NCBI GenBank assembly: GCA_904063045.1 | Contig: CAJFCJ010000026.1 | Span: 350,964 to 414,963, forward strand | Direction of reading: 5' to 3' | DNA from: Dimorphilus gyrociliatus | Lineage: Eukaryota; Annelida; Polychaeta; Dinophilidae | DNA: 64,000 bases | Shown here: piece after piece, positions 19,900 to 31,350 of the stretch | Layout of the letters: each line of letters starts with the position of its first letter | Numbering within the stretch: position 1 is the first letter of the stretch | Notes under the pieces: model-generated | Databases searched by the model: none | Seen by the model: only the letters and a program-made list of their open reading frames with translations | Told to the model about the DNA's origin: nothing | Translations under genes and position numbers: made by a program

Positions 19900-20403
19900 T
19901 TTCTATCATAAAGCCATAGTGTGCTGTTAAGGGAATAGAAACCACATTAAAGTAATATGTGTTATTTCTTTCTAAAATTAAGCATTTGAGAAAAATTTTA
20001 AAACGCTTTGATCTGAACAGGACGGGAACCATACTATATATATTTTAATTCCCTTGTGAAAAAAATATTAACTTAATCATTTAATGTGTATTATAGGTGT
20101 TGAGGGGGACAGAAACCACACTAAAATACCCGTGAAAAAAGCGCAAAAAATTTAAAAAAGTTTTATTATTTTGGACAGGACGGGAACCAGTTTAGAAAAA
20201 GATGTATAATTTAATAATTAAAGAGAGTATTCATTTTAAATTGAAATGAAAAATCGAAAGTTAAAAGGTTTTTTAGTTCAACGAAAATGAAAATTTATCT
20301 TAAAATTCCCAAAAGTAACAATCAAAACATTGCTTTTACATTGAATAGGGGGCTGGAGCCGTACTAAAATTTATTTCAATATCTGTTGTTTTTGAAGGGG
20401 CAG
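19900..20403 (+). repeat. GGAACCACACTA block and 297-bp repeat (copy 1)
   Basis: Plus-strand motif copies near 19930, 20030, 20108, 20172 and 20346. The part from about 20109 to 20403 is nearly identical to 24661-24957 (differences such as AATTTAAAAAAG context GCGCAAAA/GCGCATAA). The repeat ends exactly where the BEL-C LTR begins. Confidence 0.85.
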
Positions 20404-20407
20404 TAAC

Positions 20408-20647
20408 TTTTGAATAAAGTAGGATGAACTTTATTTTAAACGTCACCGTAATCAAGGATCTTTATTTACAAGATCTTGAGTCGGTGAAGACAATTAAGCT
20501 ACTGATAGTCTAATAACTGGTAAGAGCCACCTGGCGAGGGTGTATAACCCGTTTTAATATATCGCAAAGCCCTCTGTTGGCTGTACAAGTACTATCGAAC
20601 AACGAATCTTATGAGATTGTTTGTACCCTATCATAAATTATTTAACA
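20408..20647 (-). mobile_element. BEL-C 3' LTR
   Basis: On the minus strand it begins TGTTAAATAATTTATGATAG and ends CTTTATTCAAAAGTTA. The purine-rich tract GGCGGGGAG is adjacent on the internal side (20648-20656). It shares its subfamily with the LTRs at 11936 and 23805. Confidence 0.85.
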
Positions 20648-21660
20648 CTCCCCGCCAAGAAGGTGACAAGCATCTGAGTCCTCACCAAAGTACACAAAAA
20701 AAACATACATATAACAAAGAATCCAATGAAAAAGTTATTACTTACGCTTATGCGAATTTCTTTCCCGTCTGAGCTCCTGACTTCAGCATTCCTAATTTTC
20801 CCATCATCTGACTTGATCAACTGAGAAATTTTCGCTTTTTCATACTCAGCTCGGGTTTTTATCATTGTTGATTAACACTTTTTGCCCAACCTTTCTTATC
20901 TTCTCTAACTTCTCTCTATACCTCTTCCAACATTTCTTTATTCCATCTAAAGCAAATTTTCTTCCAATTTTCTCTGGCTCTCCTAGAATTTTGCCAATTC
21001 GCCACTAAGTCTCGATGATACTTAGCAAGTGTTTTTGGACTTGGTACTTCTTGATCTGGATCCTTCATAAGGGCGGTGAGAGGTTTTGTTGAAATTGCTT
21101 CCTCTGCGATGGCCAGCAGACTCCTCCAAATATTATCCCTAAAATGATTCTTTAGATAAGGACGTAAAATCCATTTAACTGTTCTAATTGAACGCTCACA
21201 AAGACCTCCCTGATACGGTGCTCTGGGGCTAATGAAACTCCATTTTCCATTAAATTCCTTTGATGCTTGGGTGAAAGTCGCCGCATTATCCGATCTAATA
21301 TTTCTCATAGGACCTCTTAAGTATCTTATCGTTAATAGCGCTAGCTGAACACTGTTTTTATTCCATGATTCGATCAATTTTAACGCAACAGCTTTTGTCT
21401 TTAAGAAAATTTTCATGAGGACATTCATTTTTTCACCATTTTTATTTGTGAATGGTCCAAAGACATCTATTCCTATTGAACGGGATAGGTTCGCCGATGA
21501 CTTGATCCCTGCAAGGCTGATTTGCGTCATACTTACTTTGTTTTTTCTCCACTTCTCGCTCTCCTGACACTGGCCGTAAATCTCGTTTGCTAATAATACC
21601 TCCCCGATTGTCCTAAACAGACGCCGTAATCTATGACGCTTGGAGTTGACGCTTTATCAT
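20648..21660 (-). pseudogene. BEL-C integrase
   Basis: A 204-codon frame (20916-21530) reads RSIGIDVFGPFTNKNGEK (first Asp), NIRSDNAATFTQASK (second Asp) and YQGGLCERSIRTVKWIL (catalytic Glu, with Cys in place of the usual Trp). It continues to the C-terminal PSPKTLAKYHRDLVANWQNS. The tail frame at 20638-20865 (SQLIKSDDGKIRNAEVRSSD) matches the C-terminal DNA-binding tail of BEL integrases. The HHCC region upstream (21530-21660) is only partial. Confidence 0.82.
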
Positions 21661-21689
21661 CAGGATCGCCTTCCTAACCTAACCGTAAC

Positions 21690-22010
21690 CCTTTCTTAGC
21701 CATCTACTCCAATTCTTCTAAGTCGTCGCTTGTTTGCACCCAATCGTCCATGTAGAAATTCTTAGAAATTACTTCTTTCCATTCAGGAAGTAAGTTTTTT
21801 GATTCTCCAATCAACCTTTGTAAAGATCTGCATGCCAGGAAGGAAGAGCCCTTTAGAGTCTAGTTAATACAAACTCTTTAATGTTTTCCTTAGTTTTATT
21901 AACTCCTTTCTCCCAGTATAAGAACCCGCAATACTTATAATGCGTTTTCAATAATATTTTTTCAGACGAATCTTTTTACTATTTCTCGGATATTATTCTT
22001 TGGGGATTCC
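21690..22010 (-). pseudogene. BEL-C reverse transcriptase fragment
   Basis: The minus strand near 21720-21780 reads NFYMDDWVQTSDDLEELE, with the intact YMDD catalytic box, then the upstream palm part in reverse order with stops. The 5' part of RT is missing. Confidence 0.75.
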
Positions 22011-22540
22011 ATTGGTAACTTCATCTATCAATAGTGGTGCTGTAATTTTGTCATCTTTGAATCTTTTGGAAAGCACTTCATCTTCTATGAATATTTTTAT
22101 CTCCCTGTTTTTTGGATTTTTAATTGCAACATTGCAATGGGACCTGTCGAAAACGGCCATACATAAAATATTTGAAGTTTAGATTTCAAGCTGGGAAATG
22201 GTTATGAGGAATAAGATAAGTATTGATATGTACTTAGGTTTGTCCCATCTAAGGGTTAGGGGCATTGAAAAAGGTTAGGCAAAACCAAGGGCTAGGTTAG
22301 GGTTAGGGTAAAACAGTAAATTTATGGCCGTTTTTTACCACATCCCATTGCAATTGATGATTAGTTTAGCATTTTTTTCTGCCACCATAACAAAACCAGC
22401 CCAATTTGTTTCTAATCAATGTCATTCCATTATCTAAGCTTTTTGAGTCTGTGGGGTGCAATAAAGAGTAATAATCGTTACCCACTACCAATCCCACTCT
22501 CTTATTCTGCAGGTGAGGGATTTTAATACTTCCATCAGTT
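22011..22540 (-). pseudogene. BEL-C protease-RT linker split by MITE
   Basis: Minus-strand sequence on both sides of the MITE (22011-22138 and 22346-22540) matches the linker of BEL-A (13391-13880). The split is within the codons for a Cys-Asn-Met/Ile-Ala-Ile stretch. Confidence 0.78.
22139..22345. mobile_element. MITE-5 (GGCC subtype) with perfect 9-bp duplication
   Basis: 207 bp flanked by CATTGCAAT at 22130-22138 and 22346-22354. The left end is GGGACCTGTCGAAAACGGCC. The right end, reverse-complemented, is GGATGTGGTAAAAAACGGCC. The core has AAGGGTTAGGGGC and GGTTAGGGTTAGGG. Removing one duplication plus the element restores the BEL-C reading seen in BEL-A, which confirms the borders. Confidence 0.95.
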
Positions 22541-23361
22541 TACAAAAAAATTCTTTCTATGAATACATTGACCTGTCAAAATGGGGGCCGACATAAAACG
22601 TCCCCAAATGAGATTTTTCAGAGCAACATTTCGGATTGAAAAATGGGTGGCAGGAGTAAAGTAGCTTTTGATTCATAGTTAGGGGGGTTCCACCTAAGGG
22701 TTAGGAGTAATCAAAAAGGTTAAGGAGAGACAAGGACTAGGTTAGGGTTAGGGTTAAAAGCGTGCATTCGGGGACGTTTTCTGTAGTATCCGTTGGCATC
22801 CGTCGGATGGCTTTCTGGTACAATTTTGTGGAAAATGACGAATTTTGAAGGAATTTAAACAAAGATTTAATTGAAAAAATTTACTGTCTTTTTAAAACTC
22901 TGAAGAGTCTGACATCCGGTGTTGGCCTTCGCAGTCTACTGCTGGGGGCGTCTCTCTTGGGATTCTAAAATTGAACTCATTCTTTTTCAGGTTCATACTC
23001 GTTAGTGCCAACTTTATCCTTAGTTCACTTCACCCACAATCCTTGCAAGGATTCGCTAAAACTGGCAAGCACAACAGCAAGCGTTGGTCTAACATGTTCT
23101 GCACCAAACTGCTCTGTGGGATCTCCTTTGATCTACCGAAATTCACGCAGCAATCATTAAATTTCCTCTCATCATTCCAATCTTTTCTCTCTTCTCTACG
23201 ATAGAATTTTTCTTCTCATAGTTCAATCACTTGTTCTTTTGTACAAGATGATTTTTCTTTCAATAGCTTTAGTAATCGTTCCTCCAAACGAGCTAACTCT
23301 TTTTTTAACCAGCTGATTATTCCTCTTCTACTCATTCATTTACGATAGGCAAGATTATCCT
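22541..23361. repeat. 820-bp duplication (copy 2 of 2)
   Basis: Nearly identical to 1455-2275. It contains a MITE (22584-22791) and a BEL gag fragment. Here it lies between the protease linker and the gag start of BEL-C, in the expected gag orientation (minus). Confidence 0.9.
22584..22791. mobile_element. MITE-1 duplicate
   Basis: The same insertion as 1500-1707, carried within the 820-bp duplication. The termini and TTAGGG core are unchanged. Confidence 0.85.
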
Positions 23362-23503
23362 TTAGCCCTTGTGTGACTATTTCCCGCATAGATCCGTCTA
23401 AGTGGGGCTTTCTTATGTAATAACTTTGTAACTAAGGCGCTTTTTAGTTGAGACGGCAATATGGAATCTTTGGAATCATCACAATTCATATTACTTGCCA
23501 TTC
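22860..23503 (-). pseudogene. BEL-C gag fragments including start
   Basis: The ATG at 23503 opens MASNMNCDDSKDSILPSQL, then SALVTKLLHKKAPLRRIYAG, ending near 23361. From there the sequence jumps to gag coiled-coil and middle parts (22860-23360) with stops. The knuckles are missing. Confidence 0.75.
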
Positions 23504-23804
23504 TTAAATTTAAACATTTAACGGTCAAAACGTTCTTTTTCTCAAACGATCAAAAACGTTCTTTTCTTCTAAACAGTTAGGAATATTTTCAACTCCAAGC
23601 TATCAAAAAGATTCTCTTCTTCCAAAACGATTAGAGATATTCTTAACTCCAAACGATTAAGATATTCTCTTCTTTCGAATGTAAAGAATAATACAATTTA
23701 TCCTTACCGAATTGTCCCAAAAACGTACTCGAATTCGTTTAATATACTCCAAAGTATTTTAAACTACTTTTCTTGTTGACGACTTCGTATTGTCTTCACT
23801 TTAG

Positions 23805-23945
23805 AATGAAGCAGGATAAGCTTTATTTCAATAGTCAACGTAATCAAAAAGATGTTGAGGCGGTGAAGACAATTCACCTAATGACTATTTGTCGGTAAGA
23901 GCCACCTGGCGAGGGTATATAAGACGTTTTAATATACCGCAAAAT
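23805..23945 (-). mobile_element. BEL-C 5' LTR, truncated
   Basis: Matches the LTR at 11936-12148 over the GAATGAAGCAGGATAAGC to TTTTAATATACCGCAAA segment. The start of the LTR (on the minus strand) is cut off at 23945, where RING-relic sequence begins. Confidence 0.75.
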
Positions 23946-24525
23946 AACCAAAATAAGGGGATTGTTAAACATTGTGCACATCCTCAGAAAAGAATATAAA
24001 TCCAATTTAAAAACAAAAGAGTTATATTAAGAAAATAATCCCCTTAACCCTAACCCTAACCCTAACCCAGCCCTTAGCTGTACCTAACCTTTTGCATTAC
24101 CCCTAACCCTTAGAGGAGACCCTCCTAAGTACAAATCAGTTGCTGTTTTCTTCTGCCTAACCATTTCTCAATCCAAAAACTTGTCTTGAAATTTCTGATT
24201 TGTGGACGTTTTCTGTCGACCCCATTGAAAATTGTACTCAAATAACAGTATTATGTTTATCCAAATGTCATTTCGTTAAAGCAATTGGCAGTGTAAATTG
24301 GTAAGGCAATTTGTTGTAATCTAAATTCTAAAGTTGGAAAATCAATATTTCGAAATATTACAGAAAATTGTACTAAATTAACAGACCTACGTTTATCCAG
24401 TTGTTGTTTCAATTAATATATTGACAGTTTTTTTACTAAAGCAATTGGTTGTAATCAACAACTTAGCATTTTAAATTTGCAAGAAAATAGACTAGCATTT
24501 TTGAAAATCTTGTCCATATTTACTA
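23946..24525 (+). pseudogene. Second RING/LRR relic, MITE-interrupted
   Basis: 23946-24043 matches 11163-11260 (GGATTGTTAAA, TGTGCACA, AAGTTATATTAAGAAAATA). After the MITE fragment, 24224-24525 encodes two recognisable leucine-rich repeats: IENCTQITVLCLSKCHFVKA and ENCTKLTDLRLSSC. These are the Cys-containing LRR type found in F-box/LRR proteins. There are stops in all frames, and the RING part is absent here. Confidence 0.5.
24044..24223. mobile_element. MITE fragment lacking left terminus
   Basis: Starts in a (CCCTAA)4 tract (24044-24068), continues with the MITE core and ends with TTTGTGGACGTTTTCTGTCG plus ACCCC. The left ~30 bp are missing; the break falls inside the telomeric repeats. 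Confidence 0.85.
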
Positions 24526-24529
24526 TAAT

Positions 24530-24660
24530 AGAGGTCGACTAATAAATCCGGACATAAAGGATATTACTTTAAACTTGGATATATACAGTCCCAATAAAAA
24601 ATCTTGGGCAGATATTTATAAAACTGAATTTAAAGATAACATTCATTTCAACATTTTTTT
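24530..24660 (+). repeat. Tc1/mariner-type terminus fragments
   Basis: TAGAGGTCGACTAATAAATC near 24530 resembles the reverse complement of the Tc1 end at 29795-29835. ACAGTCCCAATAAAAAATC at 24586 matches the inverted terminus near 28692-28718. Two transposon ends are juxtaposed. Confidence 0.5.
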
Positions 24661-27600
24661 TGGACAGAAACCACACTAAAATACCCGTGAAAAAAGCGCA
24701 TAAAATTTAAAAAAGTTTTATGATTTTGGACAGGACGGGAACCAGTTTAGAAAAAGATGTATAATTTAATAATTAAAGAGAGTATTCATTTTAAATTGAT
24801 ATGAAAAATCGGAAGTTAAAAGGTTTTTTAGTTCAACGAAAATGAAAATTTATCTTATAATTCCCAAAAGTAACAATCAAAACATTGCTTTTACATTGAA
24901 TAGGGGGCTGGAGCTGTACTAAAATTTATTTCAATATCTGTTGTTTTTGAAGGGGCAGGGTTGGTACAGTCTTTCCTAAACTTATGAAAAAAGACAACGA
25001 AATATTCGAGTAAAAAATGTTAAAAAAACGACGGGACAGAAACCACTTTAAAAAAAAAAATCTTAAATATTTTCCAAAAGCCTGGTCTTTTTCATGAGGA
25101 TTAAAATTTTTTGCAACAGGAAAGGAACCGCTCTAACATATTTTAAAAAATTCGACCTTCAACTTGAAAACTTAAGGCAAATGTTTTGAAAGGAAACAAT
25201 TTTATATCACAACTTTATGTGAACGGGGACCATATTACTAAAAACTATAACGTGCGCTTTATTTTATAAGCAAAAGATGTTGGTATACACTTTTAAAAGT
25301 GTTTTGAATTAGAGAACAAAACTAGAATAATTTGAAAAAAACATTTTTTTTGAGGGATTGGAACCATACTTTCTAAAGAGTTTTGATCTTTGAGGAGAAC
25401 CGCACTAGAATATCTTTACAGTGAGTGTTTGTTAGGAACGGAAACCACTATTTATAAGACGTTTTTATATTTTAGGAAAATCATACTAGAATGTCTTGAA
25501 AGGGAATTTTATAATGAACGGGAACCACACGTTTTAAAGTGGTTTCGATACTTAAGAACCACTCTATAAAGTTTTTTAAAGACGACGAGTTTTTTTAATT
25601 GGAGTGAACCATACTTTTTAAACGGTTTTTTTAATTGACAACCACATTAAAATATCTTCACAGTGAGTTTTTTAGGACGGGAGCCAGAATTCCGGAAGTG
25701 CTTTGATATTTCAGAACCACACTAACAAGAATTAAATTTGAAAGGGTACCTCATTATTTAAAGAGCAACCACACTAAAGTATATTGTATTGTACATGGTA
25801 AAAATTAATGTGTGGAACAAGAACCATATTTGAGAAAAAGCTTTCTTTTCAAGAGAAATGATTTTTAAATACCAAACCCAATGAAGAAAAACATTAAAAA
25901 ATATGTAACTATCTTTATAGTGTGATATAGTAGTTTTTTTCAAAATACATCAAAAAGTACTTTTCTCTCACTTAACCCTAACCCTAATTTAATTTCAAAT
26001 TGTTTTCCAAAGAATGCTCTTTTTTTTCTAGTATGTTTCTATTTGCAGGAAAAAATTGAATTTTGTTTAAAAAAATATCAAGCATGGAGCAAAAGTTCTG
26101 AAAAAAAATTTTTGTTTCTAACTAAAAAATACAATTGAGTTTTTTAAAAAATGGAACCATACTAAATCGGATTTGGTAAGAGGTGCTAATTTTCGACACG
26201 AATGTAGCATATTGAAGGTTTGTTTGTCAAGCAGGTACAACTTCTGAACAAGAAACATCAACTGTTGAGCAACATCATATGTCATTTTTCTTCTTTTTAT
26301 CTTTTTATCTGATATCAAAGAGGGAAAGTGTACAAGAAAATGTTTGATTCAGCTAAAGAGAATTTCTAAGATTTATAAAAATAATCTTTTTGACAAGGCA
26401 ACAACCTAACCTTGAATGAGAACAAATCATTGATATTAATAATGAAAATGGTGAAAAAAAATAAAACTAGTGCGCATACATCAAAGTTGGTAATTGACAC
26501 AGATAATGACGAATTCAAACTGATAATCAGAATAATCAGAGAGAGAATTATTGCAGAGATTGTTCTAAACATAGAAAACTAAAGGAAAAATTTAAACACT
26601 GCTTTCATTCTATATGATTTCCTGCAAAGAGTTAAGTATTATAGGGAAACAACACACATTTATAATTATTCCCTGTAATCAATCACCAACATGAGGAATT
26701 TACCATTTTCAGTTGTAAAAAAGTATTTTAAACAATTGTATTACATTTAAAATATATATGATATCAAAAAAATCATTTTTAATGGAACACGAACCACACT
26801 AAAACATTGTTAATAAAGAACGGAAACCACACTAATTTAACAAAAACTTGATTATAATAAAATAGTAATAAAAAGTAAAACAATTGGTTTTAAAATGTTA
26901 ATAGTGTGGTTCTTGTCCCTAGAGATTTTTCAAATTTTTTTTAAAGGGAGAACCATACTTTAGTTTTTATATAGTACAAAAATATTTGTACAGAAAAAGT
27001 TTCATTACAAATGAACTAAATCCTATTTTTATTCTCTTCCTATTGAAAATAATGGCAATATTGTTTATAATTTTTGTTTTTTAAAAATAATTTTTAATGT
27101 GGTTCCCGTTGCACTTGCTCTATTGAAAAATTTCTATAGTTTAACACTGACCTTGACCTATTTTTATTTTTTAAATTTGAAAACTACATACTCCATTCTC
27201 TTGTTTATCTTGTTGAAAAAAAATGTGATACAAACAATACTATATTCTGATGCTCATTTTGGAATTTAAACAGGCAACCAAAAAAAAAACACATCATGTT
27301 TATAAATACTTAAAAACTTTTCATAAATTTATAAGATGCTCATTGGGTTTTATGCTTTTATTGTTATGGCTAAAATCCGTTGACAAGTGGAACAAAGGTA
27401 ACATTATACAGACATACCAACCAACATAAATAATGATGCGGATAGGGAACCCTACACCATTACTATAGTTTATTTGAAACAAAATTTTTTGAAAAATGCA
27501 AAAAAATTAGCACACTTTAAAACAACAGACTATTCTATTTTTGTATATTTTTACTGTGTTAGTCTGGTAACCTGTTCGTAATAAGTCATGTTATAACAAA

Positions 27601-28400
27601 ATTGTTACAAAATGGGTTTTAAAGACATTAGCATGGTTACTATTTCCAATAATATTATTTTAAAATTGTTAGCAATATTAACTAATAATATTAACATTAT
27701 AAGGAGAATGTTTTCTAAATAATTGGCGCCACCTATTGGTGAAATATTTTTAATTTGTGATTAACATAATATTTAGCCTTAACAGGCTTGACTTTGTGTT
27801 TTTAAAATTGAAAACATCTTTAAGAGTAGTTTAGAAAAGACTGGTGCCACTTCAATAAAATATTTTTTTCCTTAGCATTCTTAATTAGGTTATCTCTTTT
27901 AATTTTTTTAGACTAATTAGCAAACAGAATAACAAAGTTTATCTTTTCAAATTTTGTCTAGTGTGGTTCCCCACTCCAAAAATAAAAACAAATAGAATTT
28001 AAGCGAAAAAGATTATGTTGTAAACTAATCTGTTACTTTTTTTTTCTACCAGTTATATCATGTATAGAAAAATTACTAATAGGGGAAAATGAAACAGGAT
28101 CCACTTTAAAATGAGGAAACTTTTCGACAAGTGGTTTAGTAAATGAAATCCATAAAAATAAAAATTTCATAGCGATGAAACAATAAATTTCAAAAATGAA
28201 TTTCACCTTTATTTATCTTTGAGATTTTAAAAACTTGATCTTCAACTCTGGATTCTAAAATACTGTTTTCCCTATAATGTATGTTTGAAAAAAATTTCAT
28301 CTTTCATTAAATTAAGCAAGTAAAAATGGGGAAAGGTTTCTCAATGTTGTTAAAAAGTGGCACAACATTTTAGGAGGGTGTGGACGCCTCGAACCAGTCT
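24661..28400. repeat. GGAACCACACTA block, mixed orientation
   Basis: It begins with copy 2 of the 297-bp repeat (24661-24957). Plus-strand copies dominate to about 26840 (for example near 25030, 25130, 25230, 25365, 25400, 25440, 25520 and 26775-26830). From 26890 to 28000 the copies are inverted (TAGTGTGGTTCTTGTCCCT near 26904, and near 27097, 27630 and 27960). A telomeric tract lies at 25972-25987. No gene was recognised; 26160-26600 is less repetitive but carries no clear domain. Confidence 0.7.
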
Positions 28401-28439
28401 AAATAATATTAGAGAAACTCTTTTTGATTAGGATGTGTA

Positions 28440-28720
28440 GATTTTTAGATTTTTTGAGTCAAGTTGGAATTTTTACATTGTTTTTAAATACCTGCCAGAA
28501 ATTTTCCCTCCTCCATTTTTGCAAAAATTTGTCAATAAAAACTACTGGAAAGTAAAGAAATATTTAAATGAATTTTATCTTTAAGTTCAGTTGTGTAAAT
28601 GTCTTATCCTTCATTCTAAACAAAAAAAATAATTAAGTATGTTCTTTTAGGTGAATGTTTCACTTTTTCCATTTTAAGGACAACTCTGTCCAAGAATTTT
28701 TATTGGGACTGTCTGTATGT
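28440..28720 (-). repeat. Mariner-type relic end
   Basis: On the minus strand it starts ACAGTCCCAATAAAAATTC (28692-28718), continues with AACTGAACTTAAAGATAAAA (as at 24612) and reaches AAAAATGGAGGAGGG and TTTCTGGCAGGTATTT (as at 19480). Confidence 0.5.
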
Positions 28721-28789
28721 GAGTTTCTTTCAAATATCATTTAGATAAGTTTTTTACATAAGTGTTTTTGTTTTCTTATTATTCATTTT

Positions 28790-29835
28790 TTGATGATTTT
28801 TTTCTTATATGGCCATGAGACATTATTAATTGGACAATGGTTTGGGGATTAATATTATTATTATTTTTGAATATGACAACCCTCATTTTCTATTCATTTG
28901 CTAATCCTACCCGCCATCACTGCTTATAAATTTTGTAGCAAATCAGGATTTTGACTTATAACCTGGTATGAACATTTTTTTATTTTCTCCTACAGTTCAT
29001 TCCCAAATTGAAATTGTGCTCCATCATATACTAGATTTTTTGTCAGGTGCCAAATATTTTCTATAGGGCTATGGTCAGGGCTAGAAATCAATTGGGTCTA
29101 TACCATTCTTTCTAAAGGCCCTCCTAGTAGCTCTTGCTGTGCGGCAATGTTAGGGTTAGGGTTAGGGTTAACCTAACATTTATTTTTCTCACCATCTTTG
29201 GTGTCATCAGGCCCCCACTCAGAGAGAATCTGGCCTTGTCTGAAAATCACGCTCGAGCAGCAATTGTTTTAAGGCAGTATTGTTTTCTTCTTGGGCAATC
29301 ATTATTTGTAAGATCAACTCTTTGTCTTATCCTTTTTACTTATAATTTTGTTTTGTCAGCTCTCTCTGAATGGTTATGAGGCTCACATCTACCTCTAATT
29401 CTGTTAAGACCTTTCTTGCTGTCACCCTTTCGTTATTTTGAGGAATGTTTCTTTACAATTCTTTTCATCCTTACTATGTCTCTTTCTGTGAGTGTCTTTG
29501 TACGACGAAGATCACTTAATGTAGATGGTGCCATTCCCAAAGCCATAGCTGTTTTCCTAAATTCCTTATATTTCCTAACTACCGGACTAACCTCTTTATC
29601 CCAATCCATAATTCAGTAAATAGACTGAAAGTTAACTACTGTAATTAAAATAGACTTAACTTTGAAAATTAGTTTTGTTGAACAAAATTTCTGTATTATG
29701 TCAATTTGAATGCAAAACCGGAAATGAAATGGATGTACGGGTAATAATGTCTCATGGTCAAATTTAGAAAAAATTAATTAAAATTGGCCATTCAAAATTT
29801 ACACTGTCCGGGTTCTTTAGTCCACCACTATATAT
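28790..29835 (-). mobile_element. Tc1/mariner transposon with decayed transposase
   Basis: The minus strand opens at 29609 with MDWDKEVSPVVRKYKEF and a helix-turn-helix (KTAMALGMAPSTLSDLRR). It is followed by FSDKARFSLSG (first Asp block) near 29220-29260 and, near 29060-29095, SPDHSPIENIW, the third catalytic motif (SPDxNPIENxW) of Tc1-family DD34E enzymes. Stops and shifts lie between, and a telomeric tract interrupts the coding part at 29150-29176. The right terminus reads ACTGTCCGGGTTCTTTAGTC near 29795-29830. It is a dead element related to the copy at 1-628. Confidence 0.8.
29150..29176. repeat. Telomeric tract within Tc1 transposase relic
   Basis: TTAGGGTTAGGGTTAGGGTT followed by AACC, inside the middle of the former coding sequence of the Tc1 element. 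Confidence 0.92.
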
Positions 29836-29837
29836 CA

Positions 29838-30440
29838 AAAAATTTCTTGAGTCCAATGGAAAAGATAACCTTTGATTTCAGATTCTGGAAAATATTTTGT
29901 CACACTTTTCCAGATTGCCTTTTCATAATCTAAGCATATTTTTTTGGTTCAATAACCACCAATTAATTCCTATACTGACTGAATAAACAAGATGTCACTA
30001 ATAAGTTTTAAGATGTAAAAATATTTATCACTTACCCTGAAAAAAGCTGAGTATGCTTTTGTTTTCTTGGAAGAAAGTAGAGCAACTAGCAATGTAACTT
30101 TTTTTTGTTCATCATTCTTTTTTGGAAAGCTTTGAATTTATAATAATTGCTTAATTGGAGGGCTAACAAAGTTAAAGTTTCCATCTGTATATCATATTTT
30201 AGTCAATGCTACTAATTACATTTGTTCAGTAGTTACAAATATTTAAATGTGTTCATTGTTTCCTGTAAGAAAACCATCTGGTAAGAAAGTGTGATGTAAA
30301 GGAAAAATGTTTTTGATTTTTCTGGTTAATTTTTTCATTTGTAATAATTTACCACTTGTGTTAGAGCTACTCATATTGGGAATTAGAAGTGTTTTGTCTG
30401 TGTTACACTTCCATTTTAACATCTTTATCAAAAATTTCCC
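29838..30440 (-). pseudogene. MULE transposase fragment (exons 2-3)
   Basis: Minus strand: 29838-29945 reads KKICLDYEKAIWKSVTKYFP, then GYLFHWTQEIF. This is exon 3, with the second catalytic Asp and the C-x2-H region altered to Y-x2-H. An intron-like gap follows (29946-30047). Then LLVALLSSKKTKAYSAFFR (exon 2 end), and at 30243-30431 HTFLPDGFLTGNNEH, matching the IPDDFLKKD segment. The DGTF block is missing. Confidence 0.75.
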
Positions 30441-30444
30441 TTTT

Positions 30445-30840
30445 GTGGTTTTTGTGTATTTTTATTGATTGCATTATCTTTTAGAAAATTTTGGAAAGTA
30501 TTTTCATCACATTTTTCATAAAACAATATGTAATGAATAGTTGTTGATTGTCAAGCAAATTTGACAAAAGCATCTATATATTCAGGAAAAAAGGTGTGAA
30601 ATTGAAAAAGTATCAAAATCTAACTAATCATTTAAACAAATTCTTTGAGTTGTATACTTACATAGAGAGCCTACACTTTTTTTCTTACAAGCATAATATA
30701 GATGTGCCATATTGAAATTATCTTTTGGAAAAAAACTGGTAGACACATGATGAAATCGATTTCAAATGCAGTAAATTTTGCAAGCTTGAAATCTTTTTTA
30801 ATCAAACTTGCAGCTTTTCTTAACCTTAATCCTATTTATG
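30445..30840. other. Stretch without recognised gene
   Basis: AT-rich, no domain seen. The ORF at 30702-30947 runs into motif repeats and is not supported. Confidence 0.3.
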
Positions 30841-31350
30841 ATAATACTGCACAAACATACATTTTAAAATGTGTTTTTTGGAAAGGGACAAGAACCAGTC
30901 TAAATTACTTCCTGAATGTTTCCCCTCTGTTTAATTTCATCTTCTAACCCCTCTCACCATTTATAAAATTTTGTTGACTGAATTTTTTAAATATTATATG
31001 ATGTTAGAACACACTTTAAAGAGTGTTTTATATGGGAGAGGAACCACACTAGAATGCCTTATAAAATTTATTAAAAATATTAGACAATAAATCTTTGGAA
31101 ATGTTTATTAATGTTTTTTTTTCAAATGATCAGAATCAATTTTTTAAAGATAAAGAAGCATTATTTTAAATCCTAAATAAAACAAAAAAAGTTGACATAT
31201 AAATGATTGAAATGAATTTTAATTATTGCAGTAACTTCCTTTAAAACACATTGATTCCCTTTATAAATGTTTTACTACAAAGGGAAATACTAGCACACAT
31301 TGTAAGATGTGTTTTTTAAAGGGGGGCAAGAACCACACTGGAATACTTTT
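30841..31350 (+). repeat. GGAACCACACTA motif block
   Basis: Plus-strand copies near 30888, 31035 and 31325, each with ACATTTTAAAATGTGTTTTT-like sequence upstream (30858 and 31296). Confidence 0.7.

Noticed and set aside
29134-29619. Plus-strand ORFs at 29134-29379 and 29416-29619
   Set aside because: They are antisense to the Tc1 transposase relic. The first begins in the telomeric tract.
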